Made by a program: the position numbers and the translations under genes. Under the pieces are notes generated by a model. The model saw only the letters and a program-made list of their open reading frames with translations. It did not search any database and was not told the DNA's origin. Shown piece after piece: positions 24,212 through 33,156 of a stretch of 64,000 nucleotides of DNA. This DNA comes from Kineosporia babensis (GTDB lineage Bacteria > Actinomycetota > Actinomycetes > Actinomycetales > Kineosporiaceae), in NCBI RefSeq assembly GCF_021129305.1, contig NZ_JAJOMB010000008.1, positions 124,001 through 188,000 on the forward strand. Reading direction: 5' to 3'. Each line of letters starts with the position of its first letter. Positions within the stretch are counted from its first letter, which is position 1.

Positions 24212-25849
24212 GTGACTGACGGACCACTGATCGTCCAGAGCGACAAGACCCTGCTGCTGGAGATCGACCACGAGCAGGCCGCCGCCTGCCGCCGGGCGAT
24301 CGCGCCGTTCGCCGAGCTGGAACGCGCGCCGGAGCACGTGCACACCTACCGGCTCACCCCGCTGGGCCTGTGGAACGCCCGGGCCGCCGGTCACGACGCC
24401 GAGCAGGTGGTGGACGTGCTGCTGGAGTACTCGCGCTACCCGGTGCCGCACGCCCTGCTGGTGGACGTGGCCGAGACGATGGCCCGGTACGGACGGCTGC
24501 AGCTGGTCAAGGACGGCGAGAACCTGGTGCTGCGCGGCCTGGACGGGCCGGTGCTGGAGGAGGTACTACGCAGCAAGAAGGTGGCCCCGCTGGTCGGCGC
24601 CCGGCTGGACGAGACCGACGTCCTGGTGCACCCGAGTGAGCGCGGCAACCTCAAGCAGGTGCTGCTGAAGCTGGGCTGGCCGGCCGAGGACCTGGCCGGT
24701 TACGTCAACGGCGAGAAGCACCCGATCGAGCTGGCCCCGGACGGCTGGGAGCTGCGGCCCTACCAGGCGGACGCGGTGGAGGGCTTCTGGCACGGCGGTT
24801 CCGGGGTGGTGGTGCTGCCCTGTGGTGCCGGCAAGACCCTGGTCGGGGCGGCCGCGATGGCGAAATCCGGTACCACCACGCTGATCCTGGTCACCAACAC
24901 GGTCTCGGCCCGGCAGTGGCGCGACGAGCTGATCGCCCGCACCACGCTGACCGAAGAGGAGATCGGCGAGTACTCCGGCGCCCGCAAGGACATTCGCCCG
25001 GTCACCATCGCCACCTACCAGGTGATGACCACCAAGCGGAAGGGCGCCTACGCGCACCTGGACGTGTTCGACGCCCGGGACTGGGGCCTGATCGTCTACG
25101 ACGAGGTGCACCTGCTGCCCGCCCCGGTGTTCCGGATGACCGCCTCGCTGCAGGCCCGCCGCCGGCTCGGGCTGACCGCCACGCTGGTGCGCGAGGACGG
25201 CCGGGAGGGCGACGTTTTCAGCCTGATCGGGCCCAAGCGCTACGACGCACCGTGGAAGGACATCGAGGCGCAGGGCTACATCGCCCCGGCCGACTGCGTG
25301 GAGGTGCGGGTCACCCTGCCCGAGCGCGAGCGGCTGACCTACGCCACCGCCGAGCCCGAGGAGCGCTACCGACTCTGCGCCACCAGCGACTCCAAGACCA
25401 AGGTGGTCGAGCGGCTGGTGCGCCGGCACCAGGGTGAGCAGATCCTGATCATCGGGCAGTACCTGGACCAGCTCGACGACATCGGCAACCGGCTGGACGC
25501 ACCGGTTCTCAAGGGTGAGACGTCGGTGGCTGAACGCCAGCGGCTGTTCGACGCCTTCCGCAGCGGGGAGATCACCACCCTCGTGGTCAGCAAGGTCGCG
25601 AACTTCTCGATCGACCTGCCCGAGGCCAGCGTGGCGATCCAGGTGTCCGGCTCGTTCGGCTCCCGCCAGGAGGAGGCCCAGCGCCTGGGCCGGCTGCTGC
25701 GGCCCAAGAAGGACGGCAAGTCGGCCCGGTTCTACGCGGTGATCTCGCGGGACACCCTGGACCAGGAGTTCGCCGCCCACCGGCAGCGCTTCCTGGCCGA
25801 ACAGGGCTATGCCTACCGGATCCTCGACGCCGAGGAGATCGAGGCCTGA
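24212..25849 (+). CDS. XPB-family DNA repair helicase
   Basis: 545 residues of helicase superfamily 2. The N-terminal 180 residues match the bacterial XPB damage-recognition part. Then come VVVLPCGAGKTLVGAAAM (motif I/Walker A), LILVTNTVSARQW (Ia), IVYDEVHLLPAPVFRM (a DEVH box instead of DEAH), RRRLGLTATLVREDGREGD (III and the RED-type loop), and the second RecA domain ending in QVSGSFGSRQEEAQRLGRLLRPKKDG (motif VI). A GTG opens the gene. It should unwind DNA 3' to 5' and act in repair. A GC-rich hairpin lies after the stop. Confidence 0.95.
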   Translation: MTDGPLIVQSDKTLLLEIDHEQAAACRRAIAPFAELERAPEHVHTYRLTPLGLWNARAAGHDAEQVVDVLLEYSRYPVPHALLVDVAETMARYGRLQLVKDGENLVLRGLDGPVLEEVLRSKKVAPLVGARLDETDVLVHPSERGNLKQVLLKLGWPAEDLAGYVNGEKHPIELAPDGWELRPYQADAVEGFWHGGSGVVVLPCGAGKTLVGAAAMAKSGTTTLILVTNTVSARQWRDELIARTTLTEEEIGEYSGARKDIRPVTIATYQVMTTKRKGAYAHLDVFDARDWGLIVYDEVHLLPAPVFRMTASLQARRRLGLTATLVREDGREGDVFSLIGPKRYDAPWKDIEAQGYIAPADCVEVRVTLPERERLTYATAEPEERYRLCATSDSKTKVVERLVRRHQGEQILIIGQYLDQLDDIGNRLDAPVLKGETSVAERQRLFDAFRSGEITTLVVSKVANFSIDLPEASVAIQVSGSFGSRQEEAQRLGRLLRPKKDGKSARFYAVISRDTLDQEFAAHRQRFLAEQGYAYRILDAEEIEA

Positions 25850-25855
25850 GCGGCC

Positions 25856-25885
25856 GCGCGCCAGGGTCGAAAGTCCTTGGCGCGC
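25856..25885 (+). terminator. GC-rich hairpin after XPB
   Basis: GCGCGCCA (25856-25863) pairs with TGGCGCGC (25878-25885) just after the XPB stop. The stem can extend inward with one bulge. There is no T-tract, so it is a weak or factor-assisted terminator, but it separates XPB from the defence operon. Confidence 0.55.
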
Positions 25886-25899
25886 TCCCGTTCGGCCGA

Positions 25900-26031
25900 T
25901 TTCACCGGTGGTTGTAACAACTTTCTCATTTTTACTGCTTCGCCCCGGACGGCTCAGTAGAGTCGAACCTGATTCGACAGGTAGTGACCGCCGGTGGACG
26001 GCCGGTCAGATTCCTCTGGCCGGGGGTAGGG
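25900..26031 (+). promoter_or_regulatory. AT-rich upstream region of the McrBC-type operon
   Basis: Unusually AT-rich for this genome. It contains GTTGTAACAAC (25912-25922), a -10-like TAGAGT near 25957, and TCGAA-N5-TTCGA around 25962-25977. The inverted repeats are candidate operator sites. No clear -35 is seen. Confidence 0.4.
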
Positions 26032-28242
26032 GTGACGCAACAGTCCATCGGGGCCCGTCCGCAGCGCCTGCACAGCTCGGACGAGCGGGGCGAGAGGTTG
26101 GTGCTGGAGGCGGCCCGGCAGGTCTTGCGGCGGGGCCTACTCGAGGGCCGGTCGGCCTTCTCCCCGGAGCAGGCGATCTGGACCGCCCGCAACGCCGACG
26201 AGGTGGTCCAGGTCACCGAGGCGGCGCTCAGCGGTGGCACCAAGAACTTCGCTGCCCGGTTCGCCGAGAAGATCCGCCGGGCCTCGCCCGGGGCGATCCA
26301 GCTCGCGGCCGAGTGCCAGTATCTGATCCAGCTGCCGGCCGCGGACATCAAGCCCACCACCAAGCGCGAGCGGGTGGAGGAGTTGCTGGCGCTGCTGCCC
26401 ACCCCGGTGACGATCCCCGCCGATCTGGTGCGGGCCTGCGACGGCGGCGTGTTCAACGTCGGTATGGGCTTCAAGATGCAGGGCTGGCGACAGCAGCGCT
26501 CGCTGTCGCTCTTCGTCCAGAAGTGGAAGCGCCTGCCCGCGGCCGCCAGTGGCCAGGCGGCGTCGGACCCCTGGCACTTCAAGTCCGTGGTCGATCACGG
26601 CGACGGCGCCCAGGCGATGCGCAATCTGTTGCTCTACCTGGCTTTTCCCGACACGTTCGAGCCGATCGTCAGCCAGAAGCACAAGCTCGACATCCGCGAC
26701 GCGTTCGTCGAAGGAGTCCCGGCTCCCGACGTGGACCGGGACCTGCTGGCCATCCGGGACCGGCTGGAGGCGCAGGCCGGCCGGGTGATCTCGTTCTACG
26801 AACCCGAGTTCGCGGTGCACTGGCGCAAGTCGGCGAGCGAGGCCGAGCCGCCGAGCTCGGCCCAGCAGCGGGCCTGGCTGATCCGGGCCGCTCGCGGCCG
26901 GGTCGGCGAGCTGGACAGCTGGCTCGCTCAGGGTCACTGCAGCGTGGACGCAGGCAAGCTGACCCCGGTTTTCCCCGGGATGTCCCGGGCCGAGATCGAG
27001 GCCCAGGTGGAGGCGGACTACGCCTTCACCAGCTACAGCGAGCGGCTGGACCGGGTGGAGGAGTTCCACGGCTTCCTGAACCGGATGTCGCCGGACGACA
27101 TCGTCGTCACCACCCGTAACCTCGAGCTCTACCTGGGCCGGGTGACCGGTCCGGCCGAGTACTCCGAGCCGCCTGAGGGACCGGTCCGTCTGCGTCGGCC
27201 GGTGGAGTGGGTGAACCCGCAGAACCCGGCCGACGTGACCGGCCTGTCGCGTTCGCTCCAGGCCCGGCTGCGTACCCAGCAGGACGTCATCGAGCTCACC
27301 CAGGACCTGGCCGAGGTGCTTCCGCTGCTGGAGACCGAGGTCGAGGTGGATCCGGGGGTGCAGGAACCACCCACCGCGATCCTGAACACCGCAGCCGAAC
27401 CGCTGGCCGACCGGCTGCTGCTGCCCCGGCCCTGGCTGCGCGAGCTGATCGAGGTGCTGGCCGAGCGCCGGCAGATCGTGCTCTACGGTCCGCCCGGCAC
27501 CGGGAAGACCTATCTGGCCAAGGAACTCGCGCCCTACCTGACCGGTGACCCGCAGAACGTGAAGCTGGTGCAGTTCCACCCGGCCTACAGCTACGAGGAC
27601 TTCTTCGAGGGCTTCCGGCCCCGGGCCGGCGCGGGCGGCACGATGACGTTCGACCTGCGGCCGGGCCCGCTACGCCGGCTGGTTGACCAGGCCCGGCGCG
27701 ACCCGGGCCGGCCGTACGTGCTGATCATCGACGAGCTGAACCGGGCCAACCTGGCCTCGGTGTTCGGCGAGCTGTACTTCCTGCTGGAGCACCGGGACGA
27801 GGCGGTCGAACTGCTCTACTCGGCGGGCGAGAGCTTCACCCTGCCCGAGAACGTGTACCTGATCGGCACGATGAACACCGCGGACCGTTCGGTGGCCCTG
27901 GTCGATGCCGCGATGCGGCGGCGCTTCGCGTTCTTCGGCCTGCATCCGCAGGAGGAGCCGGTGCAGGGACTGCTGCGGCGCTGGCTACAGGACAAGGGGC
28001 TGCCCGGGACCGCCGCCGACCTGCTGCACACCCTGAACCAGCGCATCGACGACTACGAGGCCGCGATCGGGCCCTCGTACTTCATGCGGACCGAACTGTA
28101 CCGAGGGGACGACCTCGCCGGGCTGGAACGGGTCTGGAGCACCTCGATCATCCCGCTGCTGGAGGAGTACCACTACGGGCAGCTGAGCCCGGTGGAGGTC
28201 CGGGAGCAGTTCTCGCTGAAGCAGATGCTGTCGTCGCCGTGA
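26032..28242 (+). CDS. mcrB: McrB-type AAA+ NTPase of an expanded McrBC system
   Basis: 736 residues from the GTG at 26032; an in-frame GTG at 25984 would add 16 odd residues. The N-terminal 450 residues form an uncharacterised region with LLLYLAFPDTFEPIVSQKHK. This recalls the segment found before the motor in many McrB-like proteins and may hold the substrate reader. The motor has Walker A GPPGTGKT (486-493), Walker B IIDELNRANLASVFGEL (Asp 567), and the McrB signature GTMNTADRS (612-620), then DAAMRRRFAFF. McrB is the only known GTP-using AAA+ restriction motor and drives McrC. The next gene overlaps by GTGA. The product is cytoplasmic. Confidence 0.9.
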   Translation: MTQQSIGARPQRLHSSDERGERLVLEAARQVLRRGLLEGRSAFSPEQAIWTARNADEVVQVTEAALSGGTKNFAARFAEKIRRASPGAIQLAAECQYLIQLPAADIKPTTKRERVEELLALLPTPVTIPADLVRACDGGVFNVGMGFKMQGWRQQRSLSLFVQKWKRLPAAASGQAASDPWHFKSVVDHGDGAQAMRNLLLYLAFPDTFEPIVSQKHKLDIRDAFVEGVPAPDVDRDLLAIRDRLEAQAGRVISFYEPEFAVHWRKSASEAEPPSSAQQRAWLIRAARGRVGELDSWLAQGHCSVDAGKLTPVFPGMSRAEIEAQVEADYAFTSYSERLDRVEEFHGFLNRMSPDDIVVTTRNLELYLGRVTGPAEYSEPPEGPVRLRRPVEWVNPQNPADVTGLSRSLQARLRTQQDVIELTQDLAEVLPLLETEVEVDPGVQEPPTAILNTAAEPLADRLLLPRPWLRELIEVLAERRQIVLYGPPGTGKTYLAKELAPYLTGDPQNVKLVQFHPAYSYEDFFEGFRPRAGAGGTMTFDLRPGPLRRLVDQARRDPGRPYVLIIDELNRANLASVFGELYFLLEHRDEAVELLYSAGESFTLPENVYLIGTMNTADRSVALVDAAMRRRFAFFGLHPQEEPVQGLLRRWLQDKGLPGTAADLLHTLNQRIDDYEAAIGPSYFMRTELYRGDDLAGLERVWSTSIIPLLEEYHYGQLSPVEVREQFSLKQMLSSP

Positions 28243-29456
28243 AAGCGGACCTGAGCCTGACCGAGTACGGAAGCGCCAGCCCGGTGGTGCAACTCGACGC
28301 CGAGGCCGTGCCGGTGCTGAGCCGGCTGGTCACCGTCACCGCGGTCCGGGGCGGCTACCGGCTGCGTCCCGGCGCCAAGATCGGGATGGTCCGGCACGGC
28401 GACCTGACCGTCCGGGTCGAGCCCAAGCTCCCGATCGGCCATGTGCTGTTCCTGCTCGGCTACGCGGCCCGGCCGGTGGGCTGGAGCACTGAGGTAGTCG
28501 GGACGCAGGAGGTGGCCGGGTTCGTGCCCGCTGTGGCCGACGCCTTCGCCCGGATCGCCGAGGACACCGTGCGCCAGGGTCTGCTCCAGGGCTACCGGCG
28601 GGTGAGCGCCGCGCACTCGGTGGCCAAGGGAAAACTGCTGACCAGCAAGCAGCTTCGGACCCGGTACGGCGCAGCCCTGCCGGTGGAGATCAGTTACGAC
28701 CGGTTCGGGGCCGACATCGCCGAGAACCAGGTGCTGAAGGCGGCCGCCGAACAGGTGCTGCGCTGGCCGGGTCTGGCGAGCAGCTCCCGGGCCCGGCTCA
28801 GCCGGCTGCTGCGCACTCTGGGCGAGGTCACCGCGGACCGCGCTGCGCTCTGGCGCCCGAGCCGGCTCAACCGTCACTACCACCAGGCGCTGGAACTGGC
28901 CGGGCTGATCCTGGCCGATGCGGCCTCCGGCCTCGCGGCCGGGCGCACCCCGGCCTTCGGATTCGTGGCGCAGATGGACGTGATCTACGAGAACTTCCTG
29001 GCCGCGGCCCTCGGCCAGGCGCTGACCGGCCGGGTGCCGGGCCAGGCCCGGGCCAAGCATGAGGGCCACCTGGATGTCGGGCGGAAACTGCGCTACCAGC
29101 TGGATTTCACCTGGCTGGTGGACGGCCGGCCGCGGCTGATCGTCGACGCCAAGTACAAGTTCGGGGCGCAGGCCCACCGCGCCGACATCTACCAGATGGT
29201 GGGCTACTGCTCGGCTCTGGCGGTACCGGTGGCCCACCTGGTCTACGCCGACGGCACCGGCAGTTCGGTAATCACCCAGCACGAGCTCACCGGCAGCGGT
29301 ATCCGGGTGGAACGCCACGCCCTCGACCTCAGTCTGCCCCCGCAACAACTTCTCGCCGCCGTGGACGCACTGGCCGTGCATCTGACGGCTGATCTGCCCG
29401 TTCCCCTCACCTCTGGAGTACAGCGCAATGTCGGAGCCCGGCCTCACCCCGCGTGA
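28239..29456 (+). CDS. mcrC: McrC family nuclease subunit
   Basis: 405 residues. The C-terminal half has the PD-(D/E)xK nuclease signature RYQLDFTWLVDG (Asp 289), then LIVDAKYK (Asp 303, Lys 305), as in McrC, followed by a YQMVGYCSAL helix. The N-terminal half has the McrC-type VTAVRGGYRLRPGAKIGMVRHGDLTVRVEPKLPIGHVLFLLGYA (interface with McrB) and a long helical middle. It should cut DNA when activated by the McrB motor. GTG start overlapping the mcrB stop. The end overlaps the next gene by 29 bases, so all genes are tightly coupled. Confidence 0.9.
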   Translation: MKADLSLTEYGSASPVVQLDAEAVPVLSRLVTVTAVRGGYRLRPGAKIGMVRHGDLTVRVEPKLPIGHVLFLLGYAARPVGWSTEVVGTQEVAGFVPAVADAFARIAEDTVRQGLLQGYRRVSAAHSVAKGKLLTSKQLRTRYGAALPVEISYDRFGADIAENQVLKAAAEQVLRWPGLASSSRARLSRLLRTLGEVTADRAALWRPSRLNRHYHQALELAGLILADAASGLAAGRTPAFGFVAQMDVIYENFLAAALGQALTGRVPGQARAKHEGHLDVGRKLRYQLDFTWLVDGRPRLIVDAKYKFGAQAHRADIYQMVGYCSALAVPVAHLVYADGTGSSVITQHELTGSGIRVERHALDLSLPPQQLLAAVDALAVHLTADLPVPLTSGVQRNVGARPHPA

Positions 29457-30042
29457 CCACCTGATCCTGTTCACCCTGAGCGCGCTCGACCAGGAGGTGG
29501 TCACCAACGCCGACCTGAAGGCGGCCGTGGGATTCACCATCGACAAGCCCAATCGGGACCGGCTGGTGAAGGCCGGGTTGCTCACGGCGCAGACGGTCAA
29601 GCGGGTCTATCACTACGAGCTCAGCGACAAGGGCTGGGCCCGGTGCTCCGAAGAACTGTCCACGACGGCGCCCCCGCGTAGTGATGCCGGCACCCGGGTG
29701 CTCTACCTGCAACTGAACCGGCTGGGCCGGTTCCTGCGGTCCGCCGATCTGACCTTCGCCGGGCTCAGCGACACGAAACTCTCGGTAGAAGACCAGATCC
29801 GGGCCGCCTACCGCGAACTGGCCCCGACACCGGGTGAATGGATCTCACTCCTCGAACTGCGCGAGCGGCTGGCCACCATCCCCCGTGCCACGGTGGACCC
29901 GGTGCTGCTGTCCATGCTGCACGACCCGAGTGTGGACATCGCCCCCGACGCCGACCAGGCCGGCCAGAGCAAAGCCGAACGAGCGGCCGCCCTCATCATC
30001 GGTGGAAAGGCCAAGCACCTGATCAGCATCCGGGAGATCTGA
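29428..30042 (+). CDS. Winged-helix-like third component of the McrBC-type operon
   Basis: 204 residues, family not recognised. The N-terminal 90 residues look like a winged helix (TPRDHLILFTLSALDQEVVTNADLKAAVGFTIDKPNRDRLVKAGLLTAQTVKRVYHYELSDKGW). A second similar segment may follow (EDQIRAAYRELAPTPGEWISLLELRERLATIPRATVDPVLLSML). The last part ends AERAAALIIGGKAKHLISIREI, reminiscent of small DNA-binding adaptor proteins. It overlaps mcrC by 29 bases and its stop shares one base with the ATG of the dual ATPase gene (TGATG). Position suggests a DNA-reading adaptor between McrBC and the large ATPase; this is inference. Confidence 0.75.
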   Translation: MSEPGLTPRDHLILFTLSALDQEVVTNADLKAAVGFTIDKPNRDRLVKAGLLTAQTVKRVYHYELSDKGWARCSEELSTTAPPRSDAGTRVLYLQLNRLGRFLRSADLTFAGLSDTKLSVEDQIRAAYRELAPTPGEWISLLELRERLATIPRATVDPVLLSMLHDPSVDIAPDADQAGQSKAERAAALIIGGKAKHLISIREI

Positions 30043-33000
30043 TGGCCACGACACCGATGACCGACCAGGAACGTCAGGCCCTCACCGCGCTCCGGCTGAA
30101 CTGGGTGGTCAGCCCGCAGCACGCCTGGAACGCGGCGGTGAACTACGTCCCGGCGATCCACAATGTGGCTGCCGGACAGATCCTTCGGGGTATTGAGGAC
30201 GCTCGTGGTTCCCGGCAGAACAGCCCGCTGGGTCTGGTGGTCGAGGGCGAGGGTGGCACCGGCAAGACCCACATGCTGAGCTGGGTGCGGGAGCAGGTTC
30301 AGGGGCAGGACGGCTTCTTCTTCCTAGTCGAGCAGACCACCGGGGCCACCTTCTGGGACAACGTGGTGCAGGCGCTGCTCGACGGGCTGTGGCGGGCCTA
30401 CCCGGGCTCCGAACTCACCCAGTTGCAGACCCTGCTGACCGGGCTGGAACAGAGGACCGGCCCGATCGCCCGCAACTTCCGGCACGCGGTGCAGGGCCGG
30501 CGGGTCACCCCGACCATCCTGAACATGTTCACCAGCAAGCTCAGCTCCTCGCTCAGGCTGCGTCCAGCCCTGGTCGAAACCGCGCGGGCGCTGACCCTCT
30601 ACGCCTCGGAAAGGGCCGAGGAACAGGACATCGCCAAGGCCTACTTCCTGCCCACCGACGAGCTCGACGCCGAGGTCCGGGCCGCGTGGGGGCTGCAGAT
30701 CAAGCAACCGGCCCACACCGTCGCCGGGCTGATCTTCGAACTGCTGGCCTTGGTCGGGCACAGCGTGATCTCCTTCGACCAGATCGACGGACCGCTGACT
30801 GACCTGCAGGGAGACGACGAGCGCAAGGCGTCGGCCGCCGCCATCGCCACCGGGCTGATGGATCTGCAGAGCCGGGCCCAGCGCTCCCTGGTCATGGTCG
30901 TCTGCCTTCCCGTCACCTGGCGCCGGATGACCGAAGAGATCGGCCAGACCACGGTGGGCGACCGCTTCCGCCGCAGCACGCTCTCGGTGATCCGCACCCC
31001 CGAGATCGCCCGGGCCATCGCGGTGGCCCACGTCGAACCCTGCCTGAAAAGCGCCGGCTACGAACCCGCCTCACCCATCTGGCCGATCGCCGAAACCGCC
31101 TTCGACTCGGCCGTGCACCTCACTCCCCGGCAGCTGCTGCAGAAGATCGACCAGCACGCGCAGGACTGCCTGCTCACCGACACCTTCAGCGAGATGCAGA
31201 ACTTCAAGGGATCCCCGGCCCTCAAACCAGCGCCCCGCAAACCGAAACCCAGCCCGCTCGACCAGCGTTTCGCCGAGCTCAAGGCCGCCGCCAAGGTGGA
31301 ACGCGCACTCACCCGCCAGTACGAGGACGTGGCCGTCCCGGCTCTGCTGCGCTCCGGCATCGCCGCCTGGTTCACCGAGAACGGCTTTTCCGGAGCCGAG
31401 TACAGTCTGACCACCCCGCCCAGCACCAAACCGCTGACCCACGCCGGGTTCAAGCGTGTCATCGACCTCGACAACGACCTGCAGGAGCACTACAGCTTCC
31501 GCGCGATCAGCCCCGACCACGCCCCGCTCGGCGCCCTCTCCCGGCTGCGCAACGCCATGACCGCCGCCGGCCTGGGCAACAGCGGTTCCCGCAACCAGCT
31601 GATCATTCTGCGCCAGGGCTCCTGGTCGGCCGGCCCGAAAACGCAGGAGGCCGTGCAGCAGTTCCAGGCCGCCGGTGGTCGGCAGCTGACCGTTTCGCTG
31701 GAAGACCTGCAGGTGCTCGATGCTTTGGGTGTGATGCTCAAGGAACAGCATCCGGAGCTCCCGGCCTGGCTCGCCCAGCGCCGCCCGGCCAGCAACACCT
31801 CGCTGTTCGGCACCGCATTGAAGACCCTTATGCCCAAGAGCAAGACGAAAACCGTAAGGCCGAGCGACGACACCGCCCCGATCCCGGTGATCACCCCGCC
31901 CCCGGCGGCCCTCGACCCCTCCGGCATCTCGTTCGGCCGGGTCAAGGAAGACGACAGCCCGATCAGCATCGACCTCGAATCGCTGCGTAAGCACATGGCC
32001 GTCTTCGCCGGGTCCGGCTCCGGAAAGACCGTCCTGCTCCGGCGGGTCATCGAGGAGTGCGCCATTGCGGGTGTCTCCGCGATCGTCCTCGATCCGAACA
32101 ACGACCTGGCCCGCCTCGGCGACGCCTGGCCGGAACCACCCGCGGCCTGGCAGCCGGGCGATCAGGAACGTTCGCAGGAGTACCTCGCCAACACCGACGT
32201 GGTGGTCTGGACCCCGCTGCGGGAGAACGGCCGCCCGCTGACCTTCCAGCCGCTGCCCGACTTCACCAGCGTGATGGACGACGCGGACGAGTTCCGGCTG
32301 GCCATCGACGTCGCGGTCTCGACCCTCGCCCCGCGGGTCCGGGCCACCGCCTCGACGGCCAAGGCCGAACGTCAGAAAGCCGTTCTGCGACAGGCCCTGG
32401 AGCAGTTCGCCAAGGACGGCGGCGGATCGCTGGAGGCCTTCATCGATCTGCTCGCCGAGTTGCCGCCGTACATCAGCACCATCAACAAGGCCGCCGACCT
32501 GGCCTACGACATGGCCCAGAGCCTGACCGCGGCAATGGTCAACGACCCGCTCTTCGGGGGCGGCGGCACGCCCGTCGATCCGCAGGTGCTGCTCACGCCG
32601 GCGGCCGGCAAGCGGGCCCGGATCTCCGTGATCAGCTTCATCGGCCTGCCCGACGACGAGCAGCGCCAGGGTTTCATCAGCCAACTGCAGATGGCCCTGT
32701 TCGCCTGGTTCAAGCGCAACCCGGCCGGCGACCGTCCGCTGGGTGGTCTGCTGGTGATGGACGAGGCCCAGACCGTGGCCCCCTCCGGCACCCTGACCCC
32801 GTCCACCAACAGCACGCTGATCCTGGCTTCACAGGCCCGGAAGTACGGTCTGGGACTAATTTTCGCCACGCAGGCACCCAAGGGTCTGCACAACCGGATC
32901 CCCGGCAACGCCACCACCCAGCTGTTCGGCCTGCTGAACAGCCCCAGCCAGATCGAGGCGGCCCGTGGCCTGGCCCGGGACAAGGGCGGGGAGGTGCCGG

Positions 33001-33152
33001 ACATCGGGCGCCTGAAGTCGGGCCAGTTCTACCTGGCCGCCGAGGGCACCTCGTTCCGGCTCACCCAGACCTTCCTGTGCCTGAGCCACCACCCCCGCAG
33101 CCCGCTCACCCCGGACGAAGTGCTCGAGCGTTCCCGGAAAAAGGCCGGCTGA
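30042..33152 (+). CDS. Dual ATPase: N-terminal P-loop ATPase fused to HerA/VirB4-type ATPase
   Basis: 1036 residues. ATPase 1: Walker A GEGGTGKT (69-76) with VISFDQID (242-249) as a Walker B-like strand, then a helical part to about residue 400, similar in layout to Orc/STAND-type ATPases. A linker with polar and Pro-rich stretches follows. ATPase 2: GSGSGKT (657-663), VLDPNNDLA shortly after, and VMDEAQ (Asp 907), then SQARKYGLGLIFATQAPKGLHNRIPGNATTQLFG. This is the HerA/FtsK/VirB4 pattern, including the GL-x-x-x-x-TQ motif. The ATG at 30042 is coupled to the previous stop codon; the open frame upstream has no protein-like sequence. It should be a DNA-translocating or remodelling motor. I know of no named family with this fusion beside McrBC. 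Confidence 0.85.
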   Translation: MATTPMTDQERQALTALRLNWVVSPQHAWNAAVNYVPAIHNVAAGQILRGIEDARGSRQNSPLGLVVEGEGGTGKTHMLSWVREQVQGQDGFFFLVEQTTGATFWDNVVQALLDGLWRAYPGSELTQLQTLLTGLEQRTGPIARNFRHAVQGRRVTPTILNMFTSKLSSSLRLRPALVETARALTLYASERAEEQDIAKAYFLPTDELDAEVRAAWGLQIKQPAHTVAGLIFELLALVGHSVISFDQIDGPLTDLQGDDERKASAAAIATGLMDLQSRAQRSLVMVVCLPVTWRRMTEEIGQTTVGDRFRRSTLSVIRTPEIARAIAVAHVEPCLKSAGYEPASPIWPIAETAFDSAVHLTPRQLLQKIDQHAQDCLLTDTFSEMQNFKGSPALKPAPRKPKPSPLDQRFAELKAAAKVERALTRQYEDVAVPALLRSGIAAWFTENGFSGAEYSLTTPPSTKPLTHAGFKRVIDLDNDLQEHYSFRAISPDHAPLGALSRLRNAMTAAGLGNSGSRNQLIILRQGSWSAGPKTQEAVQQFQAAGGRQLTVSLEDLQVLDALGVMLKEQHPELPAWLAQRRPASNTSLFGTALKTLMPKSKTKTVRPSDDTAPIPVITPPPAALDPSGISFGRVKEDDSPISIDLESLRKHMAVFAGSGSGKTVLLRRVIEECAIAGVSAIVLDPNNDLARLGDAWPEPPAAWQPGDQERSQEYLANTDVVVWTPLRENGRPLTFQPLPDFTSVMDDADEFRLAIDVAVSTLAPRVRATASTAKAERQKAVLRQALEQFAKDGGGSLEAFIDLLAELPPYISTINKAADLAYDMAQSLTAAMVNDPLFGGGGTPVDPQVLLTPAAGKRARISVISFIGLPDDEQRQGFISQLQMALFAWFKRNPAGDRPLGGLLVMDEAQTVAPSGTLTPSTNSTLILASQARKYGLGLIFATQAPKGLHNRIPGNATTQLFGLLNSPSQIEAARGLARDKGGEVPDIGRLKSGQFYLAAEGTSFRLTQTFLCLSHHPRSPLTPDEVLERSRKKAG

Positions 33153-33156
33153 AAAA

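Noticed and set aside
21559..24345. Minus strand open frame of about 930 codons
   Set aside because: Antisense of the helicase-associated protein; Arg/Gln/His/Gly-rich without motifs.
25984..33152. Classification as BREX, DISARM, Dnd/Dpt or a CoCoNuT system
   Set aside because: No PglZ, methylase, BrxL, DptG, DndB-E, TerY or long coiled-coil nuclease is seen; only McrBC plus adaptor and HerA fusion.
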